From NCBI GenBank assembly GCA_017527075.1, contig JAFXQM010000002.1, positions 248,001-312,000 of the forward strand: a stretch of 64,000 nucleotides of DNA, written 5' to 3'. A model generated the notes under the pieces. That model was not told the origin of the DNA. It did no database searches and worked only from the letters and a program-made list of their open reading frames with translations. The stretch comes from Selenomonadaceae bacterium. Lineage in GTDB: Bacteria; Bacillota; Negativicutes; Selenomonadales; Selenomonadaceae. The position numbers and the translations under genes are program-made. Shown one piece after another: positions 25,133 to 33,194 of the stretch (position 1 is the stretch's first letter; the number at the start of each line of letters is the position of its first letter).

Positions 25133-26506
25133 TTATTTGCTCTCCGAAGAGGAGGGCTTTTTTTTATTTTGTGAACGTTCAAGCAGGGCGGAAAAAATCG
25201 GTTCGCCGCCGCACAAATCCGAAACCATGAACGCCACGCCCGACACGACGATTAAGCCGGTCAAATGCTCAAATTGCCCCGTGAGTTCCAAAATCAAAAT
25301 GCTGCCCGTCACGGGAGCTTTGATGACCGCCGCGAAGAACGCCGCCATTCCAAAAATTATAAAAAGCGTTATCCAGTCCGCCGTAAAAAAATTCAGCGCG
25401 TTGCCCGCCCGCGCGAAAATATTTCCGAGCAGCGCGCCGACGACCAGCACCGGCAAAAACAATCCGCCCGGGGCGTTCGTGCCGAAGCATATCAGCGTGT
25501 AAAAAATTTTTCCCGCGAGCAAAATCAAAAGCAAACTCAGCGCGGTGTGAGTGATTAAAAGTTCGTCGACCAAAACATTTCCGCAGCCGAGCACTTGCGG
25601 CAACTCCATGCCGAGAGGAATCGCCAAGAGCAGAGGAATTGCAAATCTGCGCGCGCCGAAAATTTTCAATCTGTCGAAGGCGTCCAGAGAAAAAATTAAC
25701 GCCTTGGAAAAAAATGCGCCGACCACTCCGCACACGGTTCCGAGCAAAATAAAAAGCGCGGCGAACTTCAAAGGTGTCGCGCTCATCTGAGTCACCATTT
25801 CCAAATCGAGCCCCGTCATGACCGACGGAACGTTGAGCGGCGTCGCGGTGATTGTTTCAAAGACGGGACGCACGCCGAACACAATCTTGACGACGAACGA
25901 CGCGCTCACCGCCGCAGTCATCGCCGCGATTAAAATTTCCTGCGAAAATCTTTTGCGCAATTCTTCAATGCAAAAAATCACTCCCGCGACCGGCGCGCTG
26001 AAAATTGCCGCCAAGCCCGCGCCCGCGCCCGCCGTCAGCAAAAAATTTCCTTCGACTGCCTCGTGGTGTTTGTTGTCCGCGTAAATTATTTTCGTGAAAA
26101 AATTTCCGACCGCCGCCCCGAATTGCACGCTGATTCCCGCGCGACCCAAGCTCATGCCCGCGCCGATTGCCATGACCGTCGCGAAAAATTTTACCGCCAA
26201 CAAACGGAACGGTTTGATCATGTGCGCGCGCCCCTGCAAAATTCCTTTTATCTGCGGCACGCCGCTGCCCGCCACTTGCGCGTCGAAGTTCACGGCCTTT
26301 GCCAAAATCGTCGCGAGCAAAATCATCACGCCGCCCGCGAAAAAAATTCTTCCGATGCTGTTGACGTAAATAAAAATTATCGGGCGAATGATGTCCGCTT
26401 CGTCGAGTAAAAACCTCAACGCCGCGACGACCACGCCCGTAAAAATTCCGACGAGTGCTCCCTCGAAAAATAATCTGACTCGCAGGAGCCGACGAGTGCT
26501 CAGCAA
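25133..26506 (-). CDS. CLC-family chloride channel/transporter lacking the gating glutamate
   Basis: 457 residues from TTG 26506 (AAGGAG eight bases upstream); an in-frame GTG at 26596 would add 30 residues but has no ribosome site. About ten membrane segments and CLC motifs: VAGSGVPQIKG (usual GSGIP) and GMSLGRAGISVQFGAAVG where the usual GREGP has alanine in place of glutamate. The internal proton-path glutamate is kept in IEELRKRF. In characterised ClcA proteins loss of the external glutamate uncouples proton exchange, so this may be a passive channel (inference). Also GTNAPGGLFLPVLVVGALLG near the end. Confidence 0.88.
   Translation of the reverse strand: MLSTRRLLRVRLFFEGALVGIFTGVVVAALRFLLDEADIIRPIIFIYVNSIGRIFFAGGVMILLATILAKAVNFDAQVAGSGVPQIKGILQGRAHMIKPFRLLAVKFFATVMAIGAGMSLGRAGISVQFGAAVGNFFTKIIYADNKHHEAVEGNFLLTAGAGAGLAAIFSAPVAGVIFCIEELRKRFSQEILIAAMTAAVSASFVVKIVFGVRPVFETITATPLNVPSVMTGLDLEMVTQMSATPLKFAALFILLGTVCGVVGAFFSKALIFSLDAFDRLKIFGARRFAIPLLLAIPLGMELPQVLGCGNVLVDELLITHTALSLLLILLAGKIFYTLICFGTNAPGGLFLPVLVVGALLGNIFARAGNALNFFTADWITLFIIFGMAAFFAAVIKAPVTGSILILELTGQFEHLTGLIVVSGVAFMVSDLCGGEPIFSALLERSQNKKKPSSSESK
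25138..25165 (+). terminator. terminator of RTX gene 1, overlapping the end of the CLC gene
   Basis: GCTCTCCGAAGAGGAGGGC followed by eight or more T. It lies inside the last codons of the convergent channel gene. Confidence 0.6.
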
Positions 26507-26656
26507 ATTTTTCAACTCCTTAAATCGACGAAACTTGAGGCCGTCAAGGATGACGGCCGCGCTGCACACGCCGCAGGACAGCGGCGTCCAGCGCACTCTG
26601 AGCTGCGGGTAACCTTAACCTCCGAATCGTTTATGACCAACGCCCCCGCGAGGCTC

Positions 26657-26791
26657 CCTTTTCTTTTGGCAACGTGACGTTGCATCCAGTGGGTTTGCTT
26701 TCGGGCGTCATGACAACCGCAGTCGGTTGATGCCCCTTGCTGTTCCCCCGCTTTTTAAGCGGGTCTTTTGGGTGAGCAAAAGAAAAGAAGG
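26657..26791. repeat. dispersed multi-hairpin repeat element, copy 1
   Basis: The 26507-26890 intergenic region holds this element. It has three perfect hairpins, GCAACGT-g-ACGTTGC (26669-26683), CAACCG-cagt-CGGTTG (26714-26729) and CCCGCTT-ttt-AAGCGGG (26747-26763), enclosed by outer arms CCTTTTCTTTTG and CAAAAGAAAAG. The core (26669-26770) recurs in reverse orientation at 37648-37750. It could be a structured RNA or a small non-autonomous mobile element. Confidence 0.8.
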
Positions 26792-26890
26792 TTCATCAGA
26801 CAAAAAATTTTTCTTCAGCCCGTTGAGCATGACGCCCCGCGACAATGAGGAAAGATTCTGCGAGTCCACTCTTGAGAAAGAGGGGAACCC

Positions 26891-28024
26891 TTAGAACGGA
26901 GGACGCCTCATGCCGCCCATGCCGCCGCGATTTTGAGCAGACGTTTTCTCCGCCGCTTCATACGTCGTGGAAACGTCATCGCCGGCTTTAAGCTCGCCGC
27001 TCGTGACTTCAACGAACTCTTCGCCGTAAAGACCGACCGTTATGTAAACTTTTTCGGCAACGTCCTTGCCCTTCGCGTCCTTGGTGATTCGTTCGACGTA
27101 AGAGCCCTTCGCGTCCGTCTTGAGCGCGTCAATCGGCACGCACAGAGCGTCGCGCACCTGACCGACGACGATATCCAGCCGCGCAGTCATGGCGGGCAAC
27201 AAAAGATTTTCATCGTCGGGCGCGCTGAACGTCACGTAATAATAAATGACGGCGTTGCTTGAATTTGAACTTGAACTGTTCGTCGAAGAGCTCGTGTCCC
27301 AAGAGTTGGTTGTGTCCGTCTGAGAAATTTTTGTAACCTCGGCGCGGAAAGTTTTATCGGGGTAAGCGTCGACCGTGAAGGTTGCACTCTCGCCGACGCG
27401 CACGCTGCCGATGTCCGTCTCGTCGACTTTTGCCTTAACCAACTTCTCGCTCAAGTCCGCAATGCGCATGATAACCGTCGGGTTCGTCGAGCCTTGCACG
27501 GCCATGGTGCCGGGGGTTTTCGGTTCGCCGACGACGACTCCGTCCATGGGCGCGGTGATGACCGTTTGATTGACGTTGTCCTCGGCGAGCTCAACGGCTG
27601 ACTTCGCGCGGTCGAATTCGTATTGCGCATCCTGCAACTCCTGCAAAGACTTCGCGCCGATTTTGTAAAGCTTATCCGTCCGCTCCAATTTCTGGCGGGC
27701 GTTCGTCAGCGTGAAGTTCGCCTGGTCGAGTTGCGCCTGATAATCTTTGCCGTCGAGAATCGCCACGACTTGTCCTTCGCGCACGTGATCATTTTCCTCA
27801 ACCAAAATCTCTTGAATGCGGGCGGTGACTTTGCCGCTGACTTCGACGCTGTCGCGCGGCTGAATCGTGCCCGTCGCCGAAACCGTTTTGGTCAAGTCCA
27901 TGCGCTGAACTTTTTCCGTGTCGTAAGTCTTTGTGGTCTCGGCGACGACTTTGTCGTTGTAAAATTTATATCCGACCGCCGCCCCGATAATCAGAACCGC
28001 CGCGATTAAAATCTTCCACTTCAT
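26891..28024 (-). CDS. periplasmic adaptor / membrane fusion protein (MacA-like)
   Basis: 377 residues. One N-terminal membrane anchor (ILIAAVLIIGAAVGYKFY), then barrel-sandwich halves with TVSATGTIQPRDSVEVSGKV and VITAPMDGVVVGEPKTPGT, separated by a coiled-coil hairpin (QANFTLTNARQKLERTDKLY and on), followed by beta-barrel domains. A serine/asparagine-rich insertion occurs near residue 250 (SSSTNSSSSNSSN), and the tail is GGMGGMRRPPF. This is the RND/MacA adaptor layout, bridging an inner-membrane pump to TolC. The tolC gene is 44 bases upstream on the same strand. No pump gene (MacB or RND) follows; the CLC gene is next after a repeat element. Confidence 0.9.
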   Translation of the reverse strand: MKWKILIAAVLIIGAAVGYKFYNDKVVAETTKTYDTEKVQRMDLTKTVSATGTIQPRDSVEVSGKVTARIQEILVEENDHVREGQVVAILDGKDYQAQLDQANFTLTNARQKLERTDKLYKIGAKSLQELQDAQYEFDRAKSAVELAEDNVNQTVITAPMDGVVVGEPKTPGTMAVQGSTNPTVIMRIADLSEKLVKAKVDETDIGSVRVGESATFTVDAYPDKTFRAEVTKISQTDTTNSWDTSSSTNSSSSNSSNAVIYYYVTFSAPDDENLLLPAMTARLDIVVGQVRDALCVPIDALKTDAKGSYVERITKDAKGKDVAEKVYITVGLYGEEFVEVTSGELKAGDDVSTTYEAAEKTSAQNRGGMGGMRRPPF

Positions 28025-28077
28025 TTCAAACTCCTAAATCCTAACTCCTAACTCCTAACTCCTAACTCCTAATTAAT
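28024..28077. repeat. 7-bp tandem repeat (CTCCTAA units)
   Basis: Six or so consecutive CTCCTAA units with no opposite arm, between tolC and the adaptor gene. Confidence 0.8.
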
Positions 28078-29319
28078 TGCTTTAAGCGTGTCGCCGACGG
28101 CGTGCGCCAAGTCAAAGCTGTAACGCATGACATCATATCGCGCGCTGACATTATTTTTCTTTGCGGTGGAGAGCGCAACCTCAGCGTCGAGCACGTCGAG
28201 TAAAATTCCTTCGCCGACGTTGTATCGTTCGGTGGCGATGAAGCGTTCCTCCTCGGCGAGTTCAACCGCGCGCTGCGTCGTCGACATTCTCAGCAGAGCG
28301 ATTCGCAAATTTTTGTGCGCGGTGACCACGTCCTCGTGAATGCTGTCGACGTTCGAATCCATGGCGAGCTTGAGGCGTTCGACTTCGACCTTTGCCGAAT
28401 CGACTTCCGCGCGAGTGACTCCGCTGTCAAAAATTGTCCACGAGGCAGAAACTCCAGCCGAGGCGTCGGGCGTGAAGTGCCATCGCCGCGAAACCCCGCT
28501 CAAGTCCGCGCCGACATTCGCGTCCACATTCGGCAGCCAGCCCGCCTTCGCGCTCGTCACGCTCAGTTCGCCCTGCTCAATCCTCAACGCGTCCGCCCTC
28601 AAATCAAGGCGATTTTGTTCTGCCTCCGCCAAATATTTTTCCACGTCGCCGAGTTTCAAATGCGTGTCGAAGTCTTCGACGGTCAAAGCCGCGATTGAGT
28701 CCGTCGACATGAGCGTTGCCAGATTCGTCAGCGCGACTTCATAAGTTGCTTGGGAACGGGCGGCACTCTGCACGGCGTTGCTCGTCTCGACCTGCGCGCG
28801 AAGCAAATCGATTCTCGCCTTCGCGCCCGCGTCGTACTGCGCGGCAATCATCACCTCGTGCTCCGCCAAATTTTGTTCGGTTTCCAAATCGACTTTCGAC
28901 GTCGCCAAATTTTCCAGCGCGTTGACGTAAGCCGTGGCCACTTGGTAAATCAAATCGTCCTGCGCCTGATAAAATTCCAGCTTGGAAATATTTATGCCGA
29001 GCTCCGCCGACTTTATCGCCGACTCCAGCCGCCCGCCCGAGTACAGCGGCACGGACGCGCTCAGACCCGTCGACACGCTTTCGGATTCTTCGACGCCCTC
29101 CATCTTGGAGAGATTCGCTCTGCCCGACGCGCTCACCGTAATTCCTCTCCTGCCGCGCGCGGATTTCAATGACTCCTCGGCGACGCGGATTGATTGCTCA
29201 GTTCGCTGAAGGTTTGGATTGTTTGTCAGTGCTGTTTGAACCGCTTGCTGCACCGGCAACGCTTGCGCGGGCGTCGCCAACAGGAGCGTCAACAGAGTTG
29301 TTGTCAGAAATTTTTTCAT
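28069..29319 (-). CDS. TolC-like outer-membrane efflux protein
   Basis: 416 residues: signal peptide ending ATPAQA, then two repeats of the outer-membrane efflux domain. It begins LPVQQAVQTALTNNPNLQRT, and contains RANLSKMEG and YSGGRLESAIKSAELGI, then YNVGEGILLDVLDAEVALST in the second repeat. It should form the trimeric channel-tunnel partner of the adaptor encoded next. The start ATG 29319 has GGAGAG upstream. The first 122 bases overlap the end of tatA in another frame. Confidence 0.92.
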   Translation of the reverse strand: MKKFLTTTLLTLLLATPAQALPVQQAVQTALTNNPNLQRTEQSIRVAEESLKSARGRRGITVSASGRANLSKMEGVEESESVSTGLSASVPLYSGGRLESAIKSAELGINISKLEFYQAQDDLIYQVATAYVNALENLATSKVDLETEQNLAEHEVMIAAQYDAGAKARIDLLRAQVETSNAVQSAARSQATYEVALTNLATLMSTDSIAALTVEDFDTHLKLGDVEKYLAEAEQNRLDLRADALRIEQGELSVTSAKAGWLPNVDANVGADLSGVSRRWHFTPDASAGVSASWTIFDSGVTRAEVDSAKVEVERLKLAMDSNVDSIHEDVVTAHKNLRIALLRMSTTQRAVELAEEERFIATERYNVGEGILLDVLDAEVALSTAKKNNVSARYDVMRYSFDLAHAVGDTLKAIN

Positions 29320-29632
29320 GGCTGCTCTCCTTGACGATTGAAGTTTCTTTGGTCAGGTTTATGACATCATCGGCGGTCATCGGTTTTTTTTCCGTTGAAA
29401 TTTTTTCTTCGGCGGTCTTTTCATTCCTAATTCCTAATTCCTCATTCCTAATTTTCTTTGGCGGCTCGTCCAACGGTTCGTTGAGTGTGGCGGACAATGC
29501 TGCTTGCGCCTTGCGAAATTCCTTCAAGCCCTTGCCGATTGCCCGCCCGATTTCAGGAAGTTTGCTCGGACCGAAAACTATCAGCCCGACGATTAAAATT
29601 ACGATGAATTCTCCCGCGCCTATCCCAAACAT
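29198..29632 (-). CDS. tatA: Sec-independent translocase TatA/TatB-type protein
   Basis: 144 residues from ATG 29632 (GGAG eight bases upstream). The N-terminus is a TatA signature: FGIGAGEFIVILIVGLIVFG then PSKLPEIGRAIGKGLKEFRK, i.e. short membrane helix, hinge and amphipathic helix. The tail is long and polar. It includes IRNEELGIRNE, encoded by a 7-bp repeat element inside the gene (29423-29455), and its last 40 residues overlap the tolC start in a different frame. The tail may have grown by repeat insertion or a lost stop. TatC is not in the window. Likely substrate: the twin-arginine FAD protein at 13842. Confidence 0.88.
   Translation of the reverse strand: MFGIGAGEFIVILIVGLIVFGPSKLPEIGRAIGKGLKEFRKAQAALSATLNEPLDEPPKKIRNEELGIRNEKTAEEKISTEKKPMTADDVINLTKETSIVKESSHEKISDNNSVDAPVGDARASVAGAASGSNSTDKQSKPSAN
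29423..29455. repeat. 7-bp tandem repeat inside the tatA coding region
   Basis: CATTCCTAATTCCTAATTCC and on (plus-strand view), the same element that is otherwise intergenic. Here it is read in frame as a polar linker. Confidence 0.8.
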
Positions 29633-29795
29633 AAAAATCACTCCAAAAATTTTTCGACGCCATTATATCATGCACGGGATTTTATTCAAATATTTTTCAT
29701 AAAAAAAGCCCGCGCGGGAGCAAAAAATTTTTTCGGAGGCGCGCGCGAAAATTTTCTCGGTGAGTTCTTTGACGGGCGGCGGCGTTCAAAAAAAG

Positions 29796-29824
29796 TAGAC
29801 AAGCGAAAATCTTTGTGCTATATT
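29796..29824 (+). promoter_or_regulatory. promoter of the fabG-acpP-fabK run
   Basis: TAGACA at 29796-29801, 17 bases, TATATT at 29819-29824; the fabG start is 27 bases downstream. Confidence 0.65.
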
Positions 29825-29850
29825 CTGCAAACGGGAGGCGAAAGGTTGCA

Positions 29851-30600
29851 ATGAGTTCAAAGTTATCAGGCAAAACGGCGTTCGTCACGGGAGCTTCGCG
29901 GGGCATCGGTCGGGCGATAGCGTTGCGGCTCGCCGCCGACGGAGCAAAGGTCGCGCTCAACTTCTCCAGCAACGTTTCAAAGGCTGAAGAAGTCAAAGCG
30001 GCGATTGAGTCTTCGGGCGGCACGGCAATGCTCGTTCAAGGCGACGTTTCAGACTTGGCGGTCGTGACGGAGCTGATAAAAAAAGTTGTCGACGAATGGG
30101 GACGGCTGGACATTTTGATTAACAATGCCGGCATCACCCGCGACAATCTCCTGCTCAAGATGAGTGAGGACGATTTTGACAAAGTTGTCGCCACGAACTT
30201 GAAGGGCGTCTTCAACTGCACGAAGGCGGTCACCAAGCTGATGATGAAACAGCGCGGCGGACGAATCGTGAACATGTCGAGCGTCGTGGGACTCAAAGGC
30301 AACATAAGCCAAGCAAACTACGCGGCGGCCAAGGCGGGCATAATCGGCTTCACGAAGTCTGCGGCAAGAGAGCTTGCCTCGCGCGGCGTGACAGTCAACG
30401 CGGTTGCGCCCGGCTTCATCAACACCGACATGACTGCCGCGCTTTCCGAAAAGGTCAAGGAAGTTATGATGCAAGAGATACCTGCGGGAAGGATGGGAAC
30501 TCCCGAAGACGTTGCCAATGCAGTAGCGTTCTTGGTATCGGATGAGGCGGCGTATATCACGGGGCAGGTTCTGTCGGTCGACGGCGGAATGGTCATGTGA
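29851..30600 (+). CDS. fabG: 3-oxoacyl-ACP reductase
   Basis: 249 residues from ATG 29851. SDR fold with TGASRGIGRAIA, ILINNAGITRDNLLLKMSED (typical FabG), and the Ser-Tyr-Lys triad in NMSSVVGLKGNISQANYAAA then K. The C-terminus YITGQVLSVDGGMVM is typical. It reduces 3-ketoacyl-ACP in fatty acid elongation. The acpP gene is 27 bases downstream and a FabK-like reductase follows. fabD, fabF and the other usual genes are not present here. Confidence 0.94.
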   Translation: MSSKLSGKTAFVTGASRGIGRAIALRLAADGAKVALNFSSNVSKAEEVKAAIESSGGTAMLVQGDVSDLAVVTELIKKVVDEWGRLDILINNAGITRDNLLLKMSEDDFDKVVATNLKGVFNCTKAVTKLMMKQRGGRIVNMSSVVGLKGNISQANYAAAKAGIIGFTKSAARELASRGVTVNAVAPGFINTDMTAALSEKVKEVMMQEIPAGRMGTPEDVANAVAFLVSDEAAYITGQVLSVDGGMVM

Positions 30601-30627
30601 ACGCGGCTTTGAAAGGAGGTGCTGCGC

Positions 30628-30864
30628 GTGTCAACGTTTGATCAGGTTAAAAAAATCGTCAAAGAGCAACTTGGCGTCGAAGAGGACGAGATTCAGATGA
30701 GCTCCACTTTTGTCGACGACCTCGGTGCCGATTCTCTGGACATAGTCGAATTGATTATGGCGTTCGAGGAGGAATTCAATATCGAAATCCCCGACGAGAA
30801 AGCCGAGAAAATTAAGACTGTGGAAGATGTCGTTAAGTACATAGACGGAGAAACCAACGCTTGA
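30628..30864 (+). CDS. acpP: acyl carrier protein
   Basis: 78 residues from GTG 30628, eight bases after AAAGGAGG, the standard ACP length. The phosphopantetheine site is [20 protein letters not shown] with the serine in GADSLD. Acidic throughout. It carries acyl chains for FabG and the enoyl reductase that flank it. Confidence 0.97.
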   Translation: MSTFDQVKKIVKEQLGVEEDEIQMSSTFVDDLGADSLDIVELIMAFEEEFNIEIPDEKAEKIKTVEDVVKYIDGETNA

Positions 30865-30870
30865 GGCAGT

Positions 30871-30930
30871 GACTAGTGGTTAGTGGTTAGTGGTTAGAAA
30901 AAACTAATCGCTAATCACTAATCACTAAAC
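30871..30930. repeat. 7-bp repeat element (GGTTAGT / CTAATCA arms)
   Basis: Three GTGGTTA-type units, AAAAAA loop, then complementary CTAATCGCTAATCACTAATC; between acpP and the reductase gene. Confidence 0.75.
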
Positions 30931-30952
30931 GTTTTTTTGGAGAGGATTATCC

Positions 30953-31903
30953 GTGAGACTACCGGAACTTAAAATAGGAAACAAAACAGCAAAAATCCCG
31001 ATAGTGCAGGGCGGCATGGCAATTCGTTTGTCGACGGCGCGGCTGGCTGCGGCCGTTGCCAACGAGGGCGGCATCGGTCTGATCGCGGCGTCGGGCATGG
31101 CTCACGACGAGTTGCGTTACGAAATAAAATTGGCGCGCTCGCTGACCGACGGCATAATCGGGATAAACATCATGGTCGCGGCAAGCGATTTCTTTGGTAT
31201 CGTGCGCACGGCAATGGACGCGGGCATCGATTTGATTGTCGCGGGTGCCGGTTTTTCGCGCGATATTTTCGGGCTGGGCAGAGAGTCCGGCACGCCGATA
31301 GTCCCGATAGTTTCCTCTGTCAAGCTGGCAAAAATTTCTCAGAAACTCGGAGCGGCGGCAATCGTCGTCGAAGGCAAAGAGGCGGGCGGACACCTCGGCA
31401 CGGATATTTCCGTCCGCGAGCTGATTGAACCGATTCGCGCGGCGGTGACCATTCCCGTCGTCGCGGCGGGCGGCGTGCTCACCGGCAAAGACATCGCCGA
31501 AGTTTTGAAGATGGGCGCAAACGGAGTTCAGATGGGCTCACGGTTCGCGGCGAGCCTCGAATCGAACGGCGCGCCGAGCTTGAAGGAATATTACCTCAAG
31601 TCACAGCCCGAAGACGTTGTCGTCATCAACAGCCCCGTCGGCTTGCCGGGTCGCGCGGTTCGCACTCCTTTTTCCAAACGCGTGATGGAAGGCAACGTCC
31701 CGCCCAAAACCTGCGACTCGTGCCTGAAGGCCTGCAAGCACAACTTTTGCATCGTCCGAGCACTCATGCGCGCGCAGCAGGGCGACTTGGAGACGGGCTT
31801 GGTCTTCACGGGCGAGTACATGCCGCGTATCAAAGAAATTTTGCCCGCCAAGGAAATTATCCGTCAACTTGTCACGGAGGCGGAAGAATTTTATCAGCCA
31901 TAA
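30953..31903 (+). CDS. FabK-like enoyl-ACP reductase II / nitronate monooxygenase family flavoprotein
   Basis: 316 residues, GTG start after GGAGAGG. TIM-barrel FMN family: PIVQGGMAIRLSTARLAAAV, VVEGKEAGGHLG, IPVVAAGGVLTGKDIAEVLK and GANGVQMGSRFAAS. The C-terminal region adds a cysteine cluster CDSCLKACKHNFC absent from typical FabK. Placement after fabG and acpP argues for enoyl-ACP reduction; the nitronate monooxygenase group shares the same fold, so the specific activity is not certain. Confidence 0.82.
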   Translation: MRLPELKIGNKTAKIPIVQGGMAIRLSTARLAAAVANEGGIGLIAASGMAHDELRYEIKLARSLTDGIIGINIMVAASDFFGIVRTAMDAGIDLIVAGAGFSRDIFGLGRESGTPIVPIVSSVKLAKISQKLGAAAIVVEGKEAGGHLGTDISVRELIEPIRAAVTIPVVAAGGVLTGKDIAEVLKMGANGVQMGSRFAASLESNGAPSLKEYYLKSQPEDVVVINSPVGLPGRAVRTPFSKRVMEGNVPPKTCDSCLKACKHNFCIVRALMRAQQGDLETGLVFTGEYMPRIKEILPAKEIIRQLVTEAEEFYQP

Positions 31904-31905
31904 AA

Positions 31906-31940
31906 AAATCCCTCGCAAGTTGCGGGGGAAATTTTTTTGC
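31906..31940 (+). terminator. terminator after the FabK-like gene
   Basis: CCCTCGCAA-g-TTGCGGGGG type stem preceded by A's and followed by AAATTTTTTT. Confidence 0.75.
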
Positions 31941-32125
31941 CGCCGAAGAATTTTTCAGCCGCCGAAGAATTTTTCAGCCGTTGAAGAATTTTTGAGCTGT
32001 CGAAGATTTTTTTTGAGCCGTCGAAGAAATTTTTCAGCCGTCGAAGAAATTTTTCAGCCGCCGAAGATTTTTTCAGCCGCCGAAGATTTTTTCAGCCGAA
32101 GAAGATTTTTTCAGCCGAAGAAAAG
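31940..32125. repeat. 19-21-bp tandem repeat array, about ten units
   Basis: Units like GCCGCCGAAGAATTTTTCA, varying to GCCGTCGAAGAAATTTTTCA and GCCGCCGAAGATTTTTTCA. It fills the gap between the convergent FabK-like gene and a small membrane-protein gene and covers the latter's final codons. The motif GCCGAA-AATTTTT is shared with the 39-bp arrays. Confidence 0.87.
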
Positions 32126-32509
32126 TTTGAAGACCGCTTGAAAATTTTCGTGCGCCGATTGCCACACCGGTATCAGCGACACGCCGAAGAATAAAATAAA
32201 ATTCAAAATCACCGCCGCCAAAGATTTTTTCGCGACGGAATAGAACGCCAATAGGACGCAGACACACCAAATCGCCAGTTGCCAAATTTCGACGACAAGC
32301 GCGTCTTTGTACGCCGAGTAAATCAGAACGCCCGCCGCGAACAAAATCAAAATTGACAGCGCGAGAATCCACTTGAAACGCGTCGTCATGTGGAAAATTC
32401 CGTTGCCGTTCTCGTCCTTGACCTCAGCCAGCGAGCTCACGTCGAATCGCGCGTCGCCCTCGTTGTGCTTCGGCGGCTCGGGATTTTTCTTTAAATTGTC
32501 GTCGTTCAT
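32111..32509 (-). CDS. small membrane protein, unknown
   Basis: 132 residues from ATG 32509, seven bases after GGGAGG. A polar N-terminus of about 45 residues is followed by three predicted membrane segments: WILALSILILFAAGVLIYSA, IWQLAIWCVCVLLAFYSV and LAAVILNFILFFGVSLIPVW. No family recognised. The last codons (FQAVFKLFFG) are encoded at the edge of the 19-21-bp repeat array, so the C-terminus may have been altered by it. Confidence 0.65.
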   Translation of the reverse strand: MNDDNLKKNPEPPKHNEGDARFDVSSLAEVKDENGNGIFHMTTRFKWILALSILILFAAGVLIYSAYKDALVVEIWQLAIWCVCVLLAFYSVAKKSLAAVILNFILFFGVSLIPVWQSAHENFQAVFKLFFG

Positions 32510-32559
32510 GAAATCGCCTCCCACTCAGCGCGATTTTAAAATGACGCCCGCCCCTTGTC

Positions 32560-32590
32560 AATTAGGAATGAGGAATGAGGAATGAGGAAT
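32560..32590. repeat. 7-bp tandem repeat providing ribosome site and start
   Basis: AATTAGGAATGAGGAATGAG repeated units; the ATG of the next gene is the last ATG of the repeat. Confidence 0.7.
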
Positions 32591-33191
32591 GAACACTGCG
32601 CAAGATGAGTTGAAAAAAATTTTGGCGGCGATAAATGCCCGCGACGAAAAAAATTTTTCCGCGCGCGTCGACCTGAAAAATCTGATGGACGTTGCTTACG
32701 ACGAGGCGACCGACGTGCTCGCCGCCAACTGCTCCAAGTTTCATGAGCTTTACCCGAAAGATTTGTTCTTCAAATTCGGTCCGCGGATTCTGCGCCTTTA
32801 CAACGAAAAATTTCGCGGCGTGCACCTCGGCTTGATTAACAAAGTCATTGCCGCTTACTTCGACGGCAGCTTCAAGGACGCGAAAAATTTTTCGTCGACG
32901 CCGATTAAATTTCTCGCCGCCGAGCTCAATCGATTGCTCAAAGCAATTCACGCCGATTTCGGCGAAGAAAAAATTTCGGGCGACAAAAATTTTCTCGCGG
33001 TCAAAATGGTCGGCGACGGCTCAAGTTACGGGCGGATGATTGGCGCGTTGAATTTTGTTTTGGAGTTTGACAGGCGTGGCGACGAGTGGCGGCTCCTGAA
33101 AATAAAAAACGTCGAAGAGTTGGTTCCTCCAATCCTCGACATTGCCGAAACATATTGGCCCGCCTCTTGGGACTTGGGCATAAAATTTTGA
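32589..33191 (+). CDS. hypothetical protein
   Basis: 200 residues, no family recognised. It is soluble and mixed alpha/beta, with LKKILAAINARDEKNFSARV near the start and ALNFVLEFDRRGDEWRLLKI near the end, which could be an NTF2-like or related small domain (weak). The start codon and its AGGA ribosome site come from the 7-bp repeat, an unusual way to make a translation start. Convergent with the HigB-like toxin gene, four bases apart. Confidence 0.55.
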   Translation: MNTAQDELKKILAAINARDEKNFSARVDLKNLMDVAYDEATDVLAANCSKFHELYPKDLFFKFGPRILRLYNEKFRGVHLGLINKVIAAYFDGSFKDAKNFSSTPIKFLAAELNRLLKAIHADFGEEKISGDKNFLAVKMVGDGSSYGRMIGALNFVLEFDRRGDEWRLLKIKNVEELVPPILDIAETYWPASWDLGIKF

Positions 33192-33194
33192 ACT

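Noticed and set aside
26507..26890. tRNA or known riboswitch in the gap before the adaptor gene
   Set aside because: Hairpins are present but no cloverleaf, CCA end or recognisable riboswitch core could be identified; it is recorded as an unclassified repeat.
29697..29725. Terminator-like CCCGCGCGGG stem with T run upstream of tatA
   Set aside because: It lies in a divergent promoter region with no gene ending there; purpose unclear, so not listed as a feature.
31869..32141. 90-residue frame rich in RRR-NFS repeats
   Set aside because: Translation of the 19-21-bp array, no independent support.
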